From assembly GCA_016711505.1 (NCBI GenBank), contig JADJSV010000001.1, positions 434,001 through 498,000 of the forward strand: 64,000 nt of DNA. Reading direction: 5' to 3'. Source of the stretch: Bacteroidota bacterium. GTDB lineage: Bacteria > Bacteroidota > Bacteroidia > AKYH767-A > 2013-40CM-41-45. The position numbers were made by a program, and so were the translations under genes. The number at the start of each line of letters is the position of its first letter. Within the stretch, counting starts at the first letter, position 1. The notes below the pieces were generated by a model. It searched no databases. It was not told the origin of the DNA and was given only the letters and a program-made list of their open reading frames with translations. Shown in pieces: positions 45,018 through 54,565 of this stretch.

Positions 45018-46118
45018 CTAATTTATAATAAACCCTTTTTCCCCTATAATACCTTTCTCATTTCTTACTCTCAAAAAATAATTCCCCGACTGCAAATTAT
45101 ACTTTTCAAGATCAATCTTTTTGATCGTTAATTCACCGGTTGTATTTTTTTCTTCTTGTTCTGATGTGATAAGAGTACCTGATGCAGAATATATTTCAAT
45201 GAAAAAATTTCCTTTGGATAACACATTGTATTTTACAAAGAGTTCTTTCGAAACAGGATTTGGAAACAATGTGATCTCTGATATAGCTGATGTAATTTCA
45301 GAAGTCGCTGTTGTCTGCATAGAATCCAGGTAAGAAATTCCTGTAACGATACCACCTACAGCTGTATTGACCTGAAGAACAGGGACACCTTTTCCGGGTG
45401 ACAACCATTTATATTCAACTGTTTCAATGGGAGGTGTTGCAAATCCAAAGCCTAATGAATCGATGTAGAAACTATCTACTTCAACTATAGTCGACATCAC
45501 TCTCAATGCATCGAAGGTTCCATAAGGTGTTGTAACTGTTCCCCAGCCATCAACTAAATTAGAGCGGGTCTTTTCTACACTGTAATAAATTCCCAGTGTT
45601 GTTGTGAGATCAAGAGTATAGCCTGAAAGCGAAACATTCGTGGAATTGTATGTGAGTGGAAACTGGTAAATAATATCTTTTGGAGTAAAAGCAATTGGCA
45701 ATGGAGCTCCGTTTACAATAGCACCGTATCCCGGTTGTGCAAATGATGCAGAACTGTTATAGAAAAAATCCCAAACATCACTGACGTTCACCTGACCTGC
45801 AGAAAAACTATTGCCATGACGACATTGATTAGAACGATTCGGATTAAAGCCATTGTCGATGAAATACAAAGATAGCAATGAACCTGTTGAAGCTTCATCG
45901 AAGATCGTATCGATTGTTTGTGATGAAGATGTCAGTAAGGAATAATCCCAAACATAATTTGCACCCGTCAAAGCCGGATCCATTCCGCTGAAAGCAGTAC
46001 CTGTAGATATAACAAATTGATCTCCGGAATTTGTTAAATCTGATGAGTTAATGGTTATCTGGCCATTTGAAATTGTTGTAATAGTTATCAGAACAATTAT
46101 TGTAAGTATATTTTTCAT
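45018..46118 (-). CDS. secreted protein with T9SS type A sorting domain
   Basis: A signal peptide (MKNILTIIVLITITTISNG) precedes a beta-rich body of about 270 residues (ITINSSDLTNSGDQFVISTGT at the start; VEKTRSNLVDGWGTVTTPYGTFDALRV in the middle, given here as a region) that I cannot assign. The last 80 residues open with LFPNPVSKELFVKYN and end GEKGFIIN, a type A C-terminal domain for export through the T9SS. It is monocistronic. Confidence 0.82.
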   Translation of the reverse strand: MKNILTIIVLITITTISNGQITINSSDLTNSGDQFVISTGTAFSGMDPALTGANYVWDYSLLTSSSQTIDTIFDEASTGSLLSLYFIDNGFNPNRSNQCRHGNSFSAGQVNVSDVWDFFYNSSASFAQPGYGAIVNGAPLPIAFTPKDIIYQFPLTYNSTNVSLSGYTLDLTTTLGIYYSVEKTRSNLVDGWGTVTTPYGTFDALRVMSTIVEVDSFYIDSLGFGFATPPIETVEYKWLSPGKGVPVLQVNTAVGGIVTGISYLDSMQTTATSEITSAISEITLFPNPVSKELFVKYNVLSKGNFFIEIYSASGTLITSEQEEKNTTGELTIKKIDLEKYNLQSGNYFLRVRNEKGIIGEKGFIIN

Positions 46119-46285
46119 GTCGAATTTTTGAAGATTACAAATATAGAAGAATTGATGGGATAGGCAAATGTAGCATAGGAGAAAAAAAAAATCACTAACT
46201 CTTTTTTAGTTTAAAAACTACTTTATGTTCTCCCTTTTTTTCTCCTTTTTCTCCGTGTTAAACTTTTTCAAACTATCTTTACACT

Positions 46286-47179
46286 ATGAAAAATCCAATT
46301 TATATCAATAAAATTACATTGCTTTTGGTTCTTGGTTTTGCTTTTGCATTTCAATCCTGCAAAAAGAAAACTGACGAAGAACCGGTTGCACCGACTTATA
46401 ATCTTGTGTTCAAGTATCACTTTGACAGCACTCAGGTTCGTCTGAATAACTTCGGACAGCCAACAGGAGTTCCTGCAGGACATGGCGCTCAATCGCCGCG
46501 ATTCAATTTGATGAGCTCCCACTACATCGAACTAGCCCCGGATAGTCTGACTTTGCTTGGGAATGGCGAAATACTTTACCGCGCACCTGAAACTTCTATC
46601 GGGGGAAGTCCGGCAATTGATTTTTCACAATCTGTAAAGGCCGGCGAAGGACAATCGTTTTTTACTATCCCTTTGAAGAGTCTGCAGGCAGGAACCTATA
46701 AATGGCTGCGTATTTCTCTGGCCTATCAGAATTATGATATTCGTTTACGTGCTGCAGGATTTGATCTGAATGGTACACTGGCATCATTTATCGGATTCAA
46801 CACCTACATCACCAGCTTTGCTCCACGTGATTCCAATGTGGTTGTGAATGGAAACAGGTTACAAGGATACTGGGCATTTGAAATCGACACGTTAGGATTC
46901 ACTAACGTATATACAGGACAGGCAACAGGAACAACAGTTCCGAATCCACTGAGTTTGACCTCGCCTGTCCCTGCCGGTTCTTGCGTTGTAACAGGAGCTT
47001 TTGATCAACCATTAGTGATCACAGGAAATGAAACAAAAGATATTGTCATCAATGTTTCGCTTTCAGTAAATAATAGTTTTGAATGGATCGACGTTGCCGG
47101 TGATAACGTTTACGAACCTGCGGTTGATGCTGTGGTGGATATGGGGGTGCGCGGTGTAATTCCGTATGTGCTTTACTAG
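46286..47179 (+). CDS. lipoprotein of unknown function, possibly MbnP-like
   Basis: The leader ends in FAFQSCKKK, a lipobox with the modified cysteine at about residue 25. The mature part is beta-rich (YNLVFKYHFDSTQVRLN, FFTIPLKSLQAGTYKWLRI) and ends GVRGVIPYVLY. The general layout recalls MbnP-type copper-associated lipoproteins, but the metal-binding residues could not be matched, so this is a weak suggestion. It has its own short gap upstream with no clear promoter and converges with dapA. Confidence 0.6.
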   Translation: MKNPIYINKITLLLVLGFAFAFQSCKKKTDEEPVAPTYNLVFKYHFDSTQVRLNNFGQPTGVPAGHGAQSPRFNLMSSHYIELAPDSLTLLGNGEILYRAPETSIGGSPAIDFSQSVKAGEGQSFFTIPLKSLQAGTYKWLRISLAYQNYDIRLRAAGFDLNGTLASFIGFNTYITSFAPRDSNVVVNGNRLQGYWAFEIDTLGFTNVYTGQATGTTVPNPLSLTSPVPAGSCVVTGAFDQPLVITGNETKDIVINVSLSVNNSFEWIDVAGDNVYEPAVDAVVDMGVRGVIPYVLY

Positions 47180-47195
47180 TAGTACATGCTATAAA

Positions 47196-47288
47196 TTTAC
47201 TCTTAAACTTAGACTTACTCTAAAATCAGTGTAAGTATAAATTTAAGTTTACAGTGGGTTTAAGTGTAAGTTTAAGAGTAAGTCTATA
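47196..47288. repeat. heptamer-repeat hairpin (TTTAAGT/CTTAAAC type)
   Basis: Left arm about 47196-47221 (ACTCTTAAACTTA) and right arm about 47263-47285 (TAAGTTTAAGAGT) pair over 13 bp and more. The material between them is further GTAAGTT/TTTAAGT heptamers. It lies between the convergent ends of the lipoprotein gene and dapA. Confidence 0.72.
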
Positions 47289-47300
47289 GAAAAAAACTAA

Positions 47301-48179
47301 CTACCTTCCCACCATCACCTCAAACTTATTGATCGCCGAACGGTTCACAGCAGTCAGCGGTAAGCGAACATGTTCCGAGCAAATTCCCATCGCTGTCATA
47401 AGTCCTTTGACACCGGAAGGATTTCCATCTATGAAAATTGCATGCATGATCTCTAAAAGTTTATAGTGCAGTTTTCTTGATTTCTCGAAATTGCCATCAA
47501 GTGCTATCCGGATCATTTCAGAAAAATCTTTTGGGTAAGCATTTGAAATTACTGAAATCACACCATCTGCACCACAGGCGATCATTGGAAGCGAGATCAC
47601 ATCATCACCGCTGATCACAAGAAAATCTTTTGGTTTATTTTTGATGATCTTCATTGCTTTCTCAAGATTTCCGGATGCTTCTTTAATACCTATGATATTT
47701 TTGACTTCGTTTGCTAATTGCAAGGTCGTGTCAGCATCCATATTACTACCTGTTCTTGATGGAACATTATAGAGGATCAATGGAACCGGACATGCATTAC
47801 CGATCATCTTGTAATGCTGTATTATTCCCCTTTGTGAAGGTCGATTGTAATAAGGAGAAACTGAAAGTACAGCATCAATACCATCAAAGTCGAATTCTTC
47901 CATTGTATTGAGAATTTCCTGAGTATTATTTCCTCCTAATCCAAGCACAACAGGTATGCGTTTTTCATTTATTTCTAAAACAAAATCTACAATTGCTCTT
48001 TTTTCATTTTCAGTTAAAGTTGCTGCTTCACCGGTTGTACCAAGTGGTACCAGGTATTCAACCTTGCCGTCAATACATCTTTCAATTATTTTTCTGAACG
48101 ATTTGAAATCGATACTACCGTCTTTATGAAAAGGTGTAACCAATGCAACTCCTGTTCCCTTTAGTTTATTCAGATTCAT
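47301..48179 (-). CDS. dapA: 4-hydroxy-tetrahydrodipicolinate synthase
   Basis: DapA condenses pyruvate with aspartate semialdehyde, the committed step of lysine and diaminopimelate synthesis. The TIM-barrel landmarks are complete: GTGVALVTPF at the start, LGTTGEAATLT, the catalytic Tyr in SPYYNRPSQRGI and the Schiff-base Lys in IIGIKEASGN. Length 292 is standard. Its ATG overlaps the DUF6913 stop by four bases, making an operon ligA-DUF6913-dapA. Confidence 0.96.
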   Translation of the reverse strand: MNLNKLKGTGVALVTPFHKDGSIDFKSFRKIIERCIDGKVEYLVPLGTTGEAATLTENEKRAIVDFVLEINEKRIPVVLGLGGNNTQEILNTMEEFDFDGIDAVLSVSPYYNRPSQRGIIQHYKMIGNACPVPLILYNVPSRTGSNMDADTTLQLANEVKNIIGIKEASGNLEKAMKIIKNKPKDFLVISGDDVISLPMIACGADGVISVISNAYPKDFSEMIRIALDGNFEKSRKLHYKLLEIMHAIFIDGNPSGVKGLMTAMGICSEHVRLPLTAVNRSAINKFEVMVGR

Positions 48180-48730
48180 TCTGCTTTTTTTAATTGTTTC
48201 AAGAAATGTTCGATCTCATCTATTACCACTTTCATTGCCGGTTCTCCTTTTATCTGAACCATCATATCATACGAATCAGTGGCATTACGTAAATATCTGC
48301 CAACCCGGAACCGGGCATGCGACATGGCAGCGATATATTGCAAAGGAAAACATTTCCCTGAATTAAGATTAATTAATATGTCGAATTTCTCTTTGATAAA
48401 ATTCTGTACTATTGGATTTACCGGAATCATTTTAAAGTTAAGGTCCTTTCTTGTGAAAAAATCAAGACCATATTGTGCATACTGTGAAGCCGGCAAAACT
48501 TTTTTATCGACATAACCCATAGCAAGAATATCTTTTTTCAAATTACCTCTTACATTTTTGACATAAGCTTTTACGACTTCATAGTCCTTTTCATCGGTAG
48601 CATCATACAGTAAACCGATCTTTCCGGCTTCATTAAATCCAACAACATCTCTTTTGAACTGAACTTTTTTCAATTCCTTCATGAAATGCATATGCCCTAA
48701 TTTCGCCCTGATTGCTTTTCTTAATTTCAT
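48176..48730 (-). CDS. DUF6913 family protein
   Basis: 184 residues, basic N-terminus (KLRKAIRAKLGHMH) and a Rossmann-like pattern with GLLYDATDEKDYEVVKAYVK and FDILINLNSGKCFPLQYIAAMSHARFRVG. It matches the Bacteroidota family DUF6913, of unknown function. It overlaps ligA upstream and dapA downstream by four bases each. This tight coupling to a cell-wall precursor enzyme and to DNA ligase is seen here, but its meaning is open. Confidence 0.85.
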   Translation of the reverse strand: MKLRKAIRAKLGHMHFMKELKKVQFKRDVVGFNEAGKIGLLYDATDEKDYEVVKAYVKNVRGNLKKDILAMGYVDKKVLPASQYAQYGLDFFTRKDLNFKMIPVNPIVQNFIKEKFDILINLNSGKCFPLQYIAAMSHARFRVGRYLRNATDSYDMMVQIKGEPAMKVVIDEIEHFLKQLKKAE

Positions 48731-50464
48731 TTACTGTTTAGCATTTTTTCAAAATCATTTTCGGAAATAACTTTTACATTCAACTTCTGAGCTTTTTCAA
48801 GTTTGGAGTCACCGGCTTTTTCACCTGCTAACAAAAATGTAGTCTTAGCAGATACTCCACTTTGATTTTTTCCGCCATGTTGCTCAATAACAACTTTTAT
48901 TTCATCCCGGCTGAAATTACTGAAAGTCCCCGAAACAACAAATGACATTCCATCAAATTTACTGCTTAATCTGGCCGGCATTCTGTCCAAAGCAATTTCC
49001 ATATTTAAGCCTGCTTTTTCCAGATCCTTTACCAGATTAATATTAGCTTTAATACTGAAAAAGTCAACAATACTTGAAGCAATTTTATCGCCGATTTCTT
49101 CAGCACCGATCAGTTCTTCTGCTTTTGCATTTCTGATTGCCTCGATCGACTTAAAATGCAGTGCAAGTTTTTTTGCCACAGTTTCGCCGACATATCTGAT
49201 TCCGATGGCATACAAAACTCTTTCAAAAGGTACAGATTTCGACTCTTCAATTCCATTCAGAATTTTCTGCACCGATTTTTCCTGCAGACTGATCTTTTTC
49301 GATTTTCCGCCATCTTCACTGTCAATTATCTTCTCAAGACCGATCAGATCATCGTACTTCAGTTTATACAGATCAGCCGGAGTATGTATAAGATCATTGT
49401 CTAAGAGCATTTCAATCTTACCTTCACCAAGGCTATCGATATTCATTGCACGACGACTGATAAAATGTTCGATGCGACCTTTGATCTGCGGTGGACATCC
49501 GGTAATATTCAGACAGTAATGTTGAGCTTCTCCTTCTTTCCTTTCCAGTTTAGTACCACAAACCGGACATTTCTTAATGTAGATAACCGGTTCTGAATTT
49601 TTTTTTCTCTTCTTAAGATCTACTCCTGTAATTTTAGGAATGACTTCTCCACCTTTTTCTACAAAAACTGTGTCGCCAATTCGCAAGTCAAGTTTTTCTA
49701 TCTGATCAGCATTGTGCAATGTTGCACGACGAACTGTTGAACCTGCAAGAAATACTGCTTTCAGATTTGCAACCGGAGTAATTGCTCCTGTTCTGCCAAC
49801 CTGATAGGTTATATCTTCAAGAACTGTCGATACACTTTCAGATTTGAATTTATATGCAATTGCCCAGCGCGGTGATTTTGCAGTGAAGCCAAGTTCATTT
49901 TGCTGATCAATGGAATTTATTTTAATTACAACTCCATCTGTATCGTAAGGCAGATCAAAACGCGCAGTATTCCATTTTTCTAAAAATGCAATTACATCAT
50001 CGATAGTTTTACACTTTTTTGTATGCTCGCTGATTTTAAAACCCCAGGTTTGAGCGGCTTTTAATGCATCCAAGTGGGTGGTGTACGACATCTTTCCATA
50101 AATAGCTTACGCCATCAAATTTTAATTCACACACATATTCATATTCATGATCCAGACCTTTACGGATCCGTTCATCAAATTCACGCAGATCATCTTCAGA
50201 ATAAGTATTTCCAAGAGAAAGCATCGGATATTTATGCTTTACTGATTTAAATTCTTTTGTAATAGCCCCACCTACTCTTTGCGATGGAGAATCTTCTGAT
50301 GCGTATTCCGGATTTTCTTTCTCCAGTCTGATCAGTTCTTCAAGCATCATATCAAAATCATAATCTGACAAAGATGGATTAGCCTGAACGTAATATTTAT
50401 GATTATGCTCTTCGATCTCTTTTCGCAATTGTTCGATGCGACGAAAAACTTTTGATTCACTCAT
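48727..50464 (-). pseudogene. ligA: NAD-dependent DNA ligase LigA with internal deletion and frameshift
   Basis: LigA seals nicks with NAD+. The N-terminal frame (50036-50464) holds the Ia domain (HNHKYYVQANPSLSDYDFD) and reaches the catalytic motif ELKFDGV, then goes out of phase. The second frame (from about 50091) resumes at YTTHLDALKAAQTWGFKI and holds LPYDTDGVVIKIN, the OB fold, the zinc finger CPVCGTKL, helix-hairpin-helix motifs and a BRCT domain (MSFVVSGTFSNFSRDEIK). About 90-110 residues of the adenylation domain are missing at the join near 50095-50112, and the combined length (about 579) is short of the usual 670. As LigA is essential in most bacteria, an assembly collapse is likely. 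Confidence 0.9.
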
Positions 50465-50564
50465 AATTTAAAGAGAATAATTACCGGTAATTTTATTTCC
50501 GGTAAATTTTAGAATTGAATTAACAGCTGTAAATGTAATAAAATCATTTCAGCCGAAAATAATA

Positions 50565-51411
50565 CTATGGATTTGTTGCAGAGATCATCCTGAAACGATC
50601 ATTAAGATCTTTTTTCACTCTAATCTCATGAAAACCTTGTAGTTCTAATAGTTCAGCCGTTTCATTACTCAACTTTTCATTGATTTCAAGGTAAATTTTT
50701 CCGGACTTCTTTAATGATTTTTTTGCCAGAATTGCCAGTCGTTTATAAAAGATCAATGGATCATCATCTGATACAAAAAGCGCCAGATGTGGTTCGTAAT
50801 CGATGACATTCGATTTCATTTCTATAACTTCACTTGCTTTGACATATGGCGGATTGCTCACAATAATATCTATGTCCGTTTGAATTAAATCTGTTTTAAG
50901 AATATCAGATTGAAGAAATTCAATTTCAAGCAAATTTGTTAAAGCATTTTCAGAAGCAACCAATAGAGCTTTCTCAGAAATATCAATTGCAATCACCTGA
51001 GAATTGATGATGCTTTTTTTTTAATCCCAATGCAATACAACCACTACCTGTACACAGATCTAAGATCAACGGATTCTGTTTCTTATTTTCTTTGACAATC
51101 CAATCTACAAGTTCCTCTGTTTCCTGTCGTGGAATCAAAACATCGGGAGTTACTTTCAATTTCATTCCGGCAAACCATGAAAATCCTAAAATGTATTGAA
51201 CAGGTTCATTCTTAATAAGCCGCTTTGTAATCTCTTCGAATTGGTTTAAAATTTCTTTTGAAAGAGCAAGATCTCCTTTCATTCTAAGATCTATCTTACT
51301 CAATCCTGTTAATGCCTCAAAAATTGTCGCAATGATCTGGTCCCTTTCTTCGATTGAATAAAGGACGCCCAATTCTTTCTTAAATTTTTCAATAGATGCA
51401 ATAACAGTCAT
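50565..51411 (-). pseudogene. prmC: release factor glutamine methyltransferase PrmC, frameshifted at an A9/T9 run
   Basis: PrmC methylates the GGQ glutamine of release factors. The first frame (50983-51411) holds the helical N-domain and PRQETEELVDWIV and LDLCTGSGCIALGLK (SAM motif I); the second (50565-50996) holds IAIDISEKAL, IVSNPPYV (the NPPY catalytic motif) and the C-terminal EINEKLSNETAEL. They join as GLKKSIINSQVIAIDIS if one base is removed from the nine-base T run at 51014-51022 (A9 on the coding strand). The restored protein is about 280 residues. Either a sequencing error or a slippery tract is possible. Confidence 0.9.
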
Positions 51412-51462
51412 GTCAGCTTTAAAAGCAAGCTGAAAAATACAATTTATTATCTGATAACAGAC

Positions 51463-51789
51463 CTAGTCGTTATCTCCTAAACTGTAAAAATTATTCTCTT
51501 CATCTTCACTACCGATATCTTCAGCAGCATCATCTAATTCAGAGCCGGGAACATCCAGATCAGTGCCAATTGAGTTTGTGAAGAAATCTTTTTCCTCAGG
51601 AACTTCATTGTCTGAATATTCGATACTTTGTTTTTTCATAGAAGTGTTTTCCGGATCAATGTCCGATTCTTCCTTGAATTTGTTGTAAACATCCTGGCTT
51701 TTTGGATATGCAGGATAACCCGGAAGTTCGCCATCAGCATTTAATTCCGATGGATTTTGATTGTCGGTTTTTTTACTTAGATCTTTCAT
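51463..51789 (-). CDS. small acidic conserved Bacteroidota protein
   Basis: 108 residues, strongly acidic and probably disordered, with the phrases LPGYPAYPKSQDVYNKFKEE, DIDPEN and the C-terminal VPGSELDDAAEDIGSEDEENN. I recognise this ending as recurrent in Bacteroidota genomes without a known function. It lies 51 bp downstream of nothing coding and 52 bp before the prmC start on the same strand. Confidence 0.75.
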   Translation of the reverse strand: MKDLSKKTDNQNPSELNADGELPGYPAYPKSQDVYNKFKEESDIDPENTSMKKQSIEYSDNEVPEEKDFFTNSIGTDLDVPGSELDDAAEDIGSEDEENNFYSLGDND

Positions 51790-52175
51790 GGTAGATGTTT
51801 TTCATTTTCTATTAAAAAACAATACCAATTGGCGTAGTATTTCCATTTGAAATAAAAACGAAGTATAAGACAAGAGTTCACAATATATGACAATTGCGAA
51901 ATTGTTAATTTTCCCGACAAGGCAAGGCGCGCCCCGGGGATTAAATTTGAATCGCCCAAATTAGAAACTGATACTGATGATGATAAATTTTCTGAATTGA
52001 GGCTGCCGAAGCCCGCCCCCTGCAAGTTTATTCCCCATGATTTTTCCAACTTTCTTGACATGAGATTATTTATAAAAAAATATTTTTTTGCAAATCAGCC
52101 TATAATGCCGTCAGCTAAAGCTTAAAGTCAATTGGTTTAGGCGAATGATGCATTCGCTGTTAATTTATAGATTAT
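51790..52175. other. non-coding gap left of the REP element
   Basis: No supportable gene. Visible structures are a hairpin ACAATT-GCGA-AATTGT at about 51890-51905, a GC-rich patch (GGCGCGCCCCGGGG) near 51925 unlike its AT-rich surroundings, and a 7-bp hairpin GCGAATG-ATG-CATTCGC at 52141-52157. A frame of 91 residues across this stretch looks unlike protein. Confidence 0.6.
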
Positions 52176-52259
52176 TAGGCCCGTTAGGGCCCTACTCTTG
52201 GTAACTCGGAGACTTGACAAGAGCGCCAAGCCCGATTAGGGGCGCACTCTTTAAACACA
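52176..52259 (+). repeat. left REP-like arm
   Basis: Carries GGCCC-gtta-GGGCC (52178-52191) and the GCCCGATTAGGGGC hairpin (about 52230-52244), ending CTCTTTAAACACA. It is the inverted counterpart of the arm at 52582-52664, with small internal differences. Confidence 0.8.
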
Positions 52260-52551
52260 CAGCTTTTTTCGGGAACGAAAGCATACTGTGCTTACCTTCC
52301 AGATAATGTAACATCAAAAATTGAATCGTTTGTATAAAAATAAATCGTTCGTCAAAATCAACCTCAAAGAGTTGAAGAAACTTTCGGTACTCAGTGAAGG
52401 AGATTTTCTTATGATGTTCTTTTTGGTTTTGAATATATTTAATCACATTCATCAAATCGGGTTTACTATAAGAAAAGGCTCCATATCCACCTTGCCAATG
52501 AAATCTATCTTTCATAAATCCACGTTTATTTATCCACTTATGCTGGAACTT
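52192..52551 (-). pseudogene. IS200/RAYT-type Y1 transposase, C-terminal remnant
   Basis: The reading frame begins after a TAG at 52552-52554 with KFQHKWINKRGFMKDR and continues FHWQGGYGAFSYSK, VIKYIQNQKEHHKKISF and DFDERF. These match the C-terminal third of IS200-like transposases; the catalytic Tyr is the one in VIKYIQNQ. The HUH motif domain upstream is missing, so the product cannot be active. The last 45 codons run into the left REP arm. Confidence 0.85.
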
Positions 52552-52581
52552 CTAGGCAGTTGAATTAATGGACACATGCAT

Positions 52582-52664
52582 TGTGTTTAAAGAGTGCGCC
52601 CCTAAAGGGGCTTGACTTTCTCGTGTAGTCTAGTGTTACCAAAAGTATGGCCCTAACGGGCCTA
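52582..52664 (-). repeat. right REP-like arm
   Basis: Begins TGTGTTTAAAGAGTGCGCCC, has a GCCCCTAAAGGGGC hairpin and ends with GGCCC-taac-GGGCC. It mirrors the left arm over about 83 bp. Confidence 0.8.
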
Positions 52665-52932
52665 GGCTTGCCCTCTAGTCGAGAATTACAAACTGTACTG
52701 CAATAACAGACCTGTCACTTCTAAATTCAATTACTTATTAAGAATTCTTGAGTGTAAAAAAAATGACATTGAGTTAAAAAAGCGGGCCATAAAGTTAGCG
52801 ACCTCACACTTAATTAATATACGAATAAATATAATTAAGTTGACGCCTATGCTATAGTTATCGGTATTGTGATAAATTCTAGTGGTCTTAGTGTTTAATT
52901 TTATTCCACATAAAGTTTCATCAACACTCTAC

Positions 52933-54393
52933 CTAGTTCTTAGGAATTCGCTTCAACGTCTCCAAAAAATAACCCCAAAATTTCTGTACAGAACTGATCT
53001 GAACTTTCTCATCAGGTGAATGGGCACCATGAATATTCGGACCAAAAGAGATCATTTGCATTCCGGGATAATTTGCTCCGAGAATACCACACTCAAGTCC
53101 GGCATGACATGCATTAACTAATGCTTCACCCTTATACATCTCTTTATAAAGGTCATTCATGATCTTTATAATTGGAGCATCCGGGTTTGGTGTCCATCCG
53201 GGATATGAACCTTTGAATTCTACTTTAGCACCTATTAATTCGAAAGTATGGCGTAATGTATTTGCAAGATCCATCTTTTCGCTGTCGACAGAACTTCTTG
53301 TCAGACATTGAATAGAATATTCACCTTCATTTACAACTACCCGTGCAAGGTTATTGGATGTCTGAACCAGATGTTCTATATCCGGACTCATCCGATATAT
53401 ACCATTGGCGCAGGCATACAAACTTTTCATCAACTTCAACTGAAAGCCTTTTTGCAAAACTCTCTTTTTTATTTCCAGAGGTTTAGCAGTAACAGAGAAA
53501 TTAGGATCAGTTGTTTTATATTCAAATTCCAGTTCATCGGAAATTTTTCTGATGAAAATTTCAAAATCATTTATCTTACTTTCTTCTAATGCAATTTCTG
53601 CAACCGATTCTCTCGGAATTGCATTACGTAAACTTCCACCATCAATAGTTGCAATCTGAAAACCGAATTTTTCAAAAGCTGAAAGCAAAACACGGTTCAT
53701 GATCTTATTGGAATTACCACGACCTTTGTAGATATCCATTCCTGAATGTCCGCCGGTCAAACCTTTCACATATATTCCATAAAACACACTGTTGGGCGGC
53801 GCAGCTTCATGAGTAAAACTACCGGTTGCAGTTACATCTATACCTCCGGCACATCCTATTGTCAGTTCTTTATCATCTTCTGTATCCAGATTCAAAAGGA
53901 TCTTTCCTTTTAATACACCTGCTTTCAAATTCAATGCACCTGTCATTCCGGTCTCTTCATCGATTGTAAACAAAGCTTCTATAGCAGGATGTTCTATTGT
54001 CGTAGAAGCCAGAACTGTCATGATAGATGCAACTCCGATTCCATTATCCGCTCCAAGCGTCGTTCCATTTGCTTTCACCCAATCCCCATCAACAAGCATT
54101 TCTATTCCCTGGGTATTGAAATCAAATTTCGTATTGGCATTTTTCTGATGAACCATGTCGAGGTGACTTTGCAGCACAATTGTCTGCCGGTTTTCCATTC
54201 CTTTAGATGCCGGTTTTTTGATGATCACATTTCCTACATCATCTTTTGTAGTTTCTAATCCCACCTTCTTTCCAAACTGCATCATGAATTCGATAATCCG
54301 TTCTTCTTTTTTCGAAGGACGAGGAACAGCATTTATTTCTGAGAAATTAGTCCAGAGCTCTTTCGGCTCCAGGGATGTTATTGATTTTGACAT
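52933..54393 (-). CDS. pepD: aminoacyl-histidine dipeptidase (PepD)
   Basis: A cytosolic M20-family zinc dipeptidase of broad specificity (carnosine-type). The metal-site phrases are VLQSHLDMVHQK, LGADNGIGVAS, TIDEETGMTGA and NLDTEDD, plus the C-terminal CHAGLECGILG and SFGPNIHGAHSPDE. The length from MSKSITSLEP (486 residues) is the usual PepD length. The upstream TTG/ATG alternatives at 54456 would add 21 residues across a palindromic region and are rejected. Divergent from ribD. Confidence 0.95.
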   Translation of the reverse strand: MSKSITSLEPKELWTNFSEINAVPRPSKKEERIIEFMMQFGKKVGLETTKDDVGNVIIKKPASKGMENRQTIVLQSHLDMVHQKNANTKFDFNTQGIEMLVDGDWVKANGTTLGADNGIGVASIMTVLASTTIEHPAIEALFTIDEETGMTGALNLKAGVLKGKILLNLDTEDDKELTIGCAGGIDVTATGSFTHEAAPPNSVFYGIYVKGLTGGHSGMDIYKGRGNSNKIMNRVLLSAFEKFGFQIATIDGGSLRNAIPRESVAEIALEESKINDFEIFIRKISDELEFEYKTTDPNFSVTAKPLEIKKRVLQKGFQLKLMKSLYACANGIYRMSPDIEHLVQTSNNLARVVVNEGEYSIQCLTRSSVDSEKMDLANTLRHTFELIGAKVEFKGSYPGWTPNPDAPIIKIMNDLYKEMYKGEALVNACHAGLECGILGANYPGMQMISFGPNIHGAHSPDEKVQISSVQKFWGYFLETLKRIPKN

Positions 54394-54424
54394 ATTTTTT
54401 AATTGAAGTATAAGGAGGTAATAG

Positions 54425-54474
54425 ATCGTAATTCGAGTTTCGACGACTTTGATCAAAGTTGATGGAATTACGAT
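54425..54474. repeat. nested palindromes in the pepD-ribD divergent region
   Basis: ATCGTAATTC (54425-54434) and GAATTACGAT (54465-54474) form a perfect 10-bp outer arm around a 14-bp perfect palindrome ACTTTGATCAAAGT (54446-54459). The left part has a 7-bp CG spacing (CGTAATT CGAGTTT CGACGAC). It may be an operator or another of the heptamer-type elements. Confidence 0.65.
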
Positions 54475-54525
54475 TCTCGAAGTACAATCTTGAAACCGGA
54501 GTAAAGGTATTCATTTTCCAATTGA

Positions 54526-54554
54526 TTGTTAAACACGAAAATTCTTTACCTTGC
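54526..54554 (+). promoter_or_regulatory. probable promoter of ribD
   Basis: TTG at 54526-54528, 18 bp, then TACCTTGC at 54547-54554, close to the Bacteroidota TTG/TAnnTTTG pair. The leader to the ATG at 54566 is short (11 bp), which argues against the TTG start at 54551. Confidence 0.5.
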
Positions 54555-54565
54555 TGCTGCCTTTT

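Larger units (their letters stand above)
52176..52664 (-). mobile_element. decayed REP-associated tyrosine transposase element with inverted REP arms
   Basis: Inverted arms of about 83 bp (52176-52259 and 52582-52664) flank a transposase fragment. Each arm carries two small hairpins, GGCCC-gtta-GGGCC and GCCC(C)-n-GGGGC, in mirrored order. They also share a TTGGTAAC stretch and a TTTAAACACA end. This is the RAYT/REP layout: a Y1 transposase gene bounded by palindromic REP sequences. The internal part is only 320 bp, so most of the transposase is lost. Beyond the right arm (52665-52932) nothing coding was seen. Confidence 0.8.

Noticed and set aside
51786..52061. 91-residue frame on the minus strand
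   Set aside because: No protein-like pattern; composition mixes a GC-rich patch with AT-rich sequence and the C-terminal part looks random.
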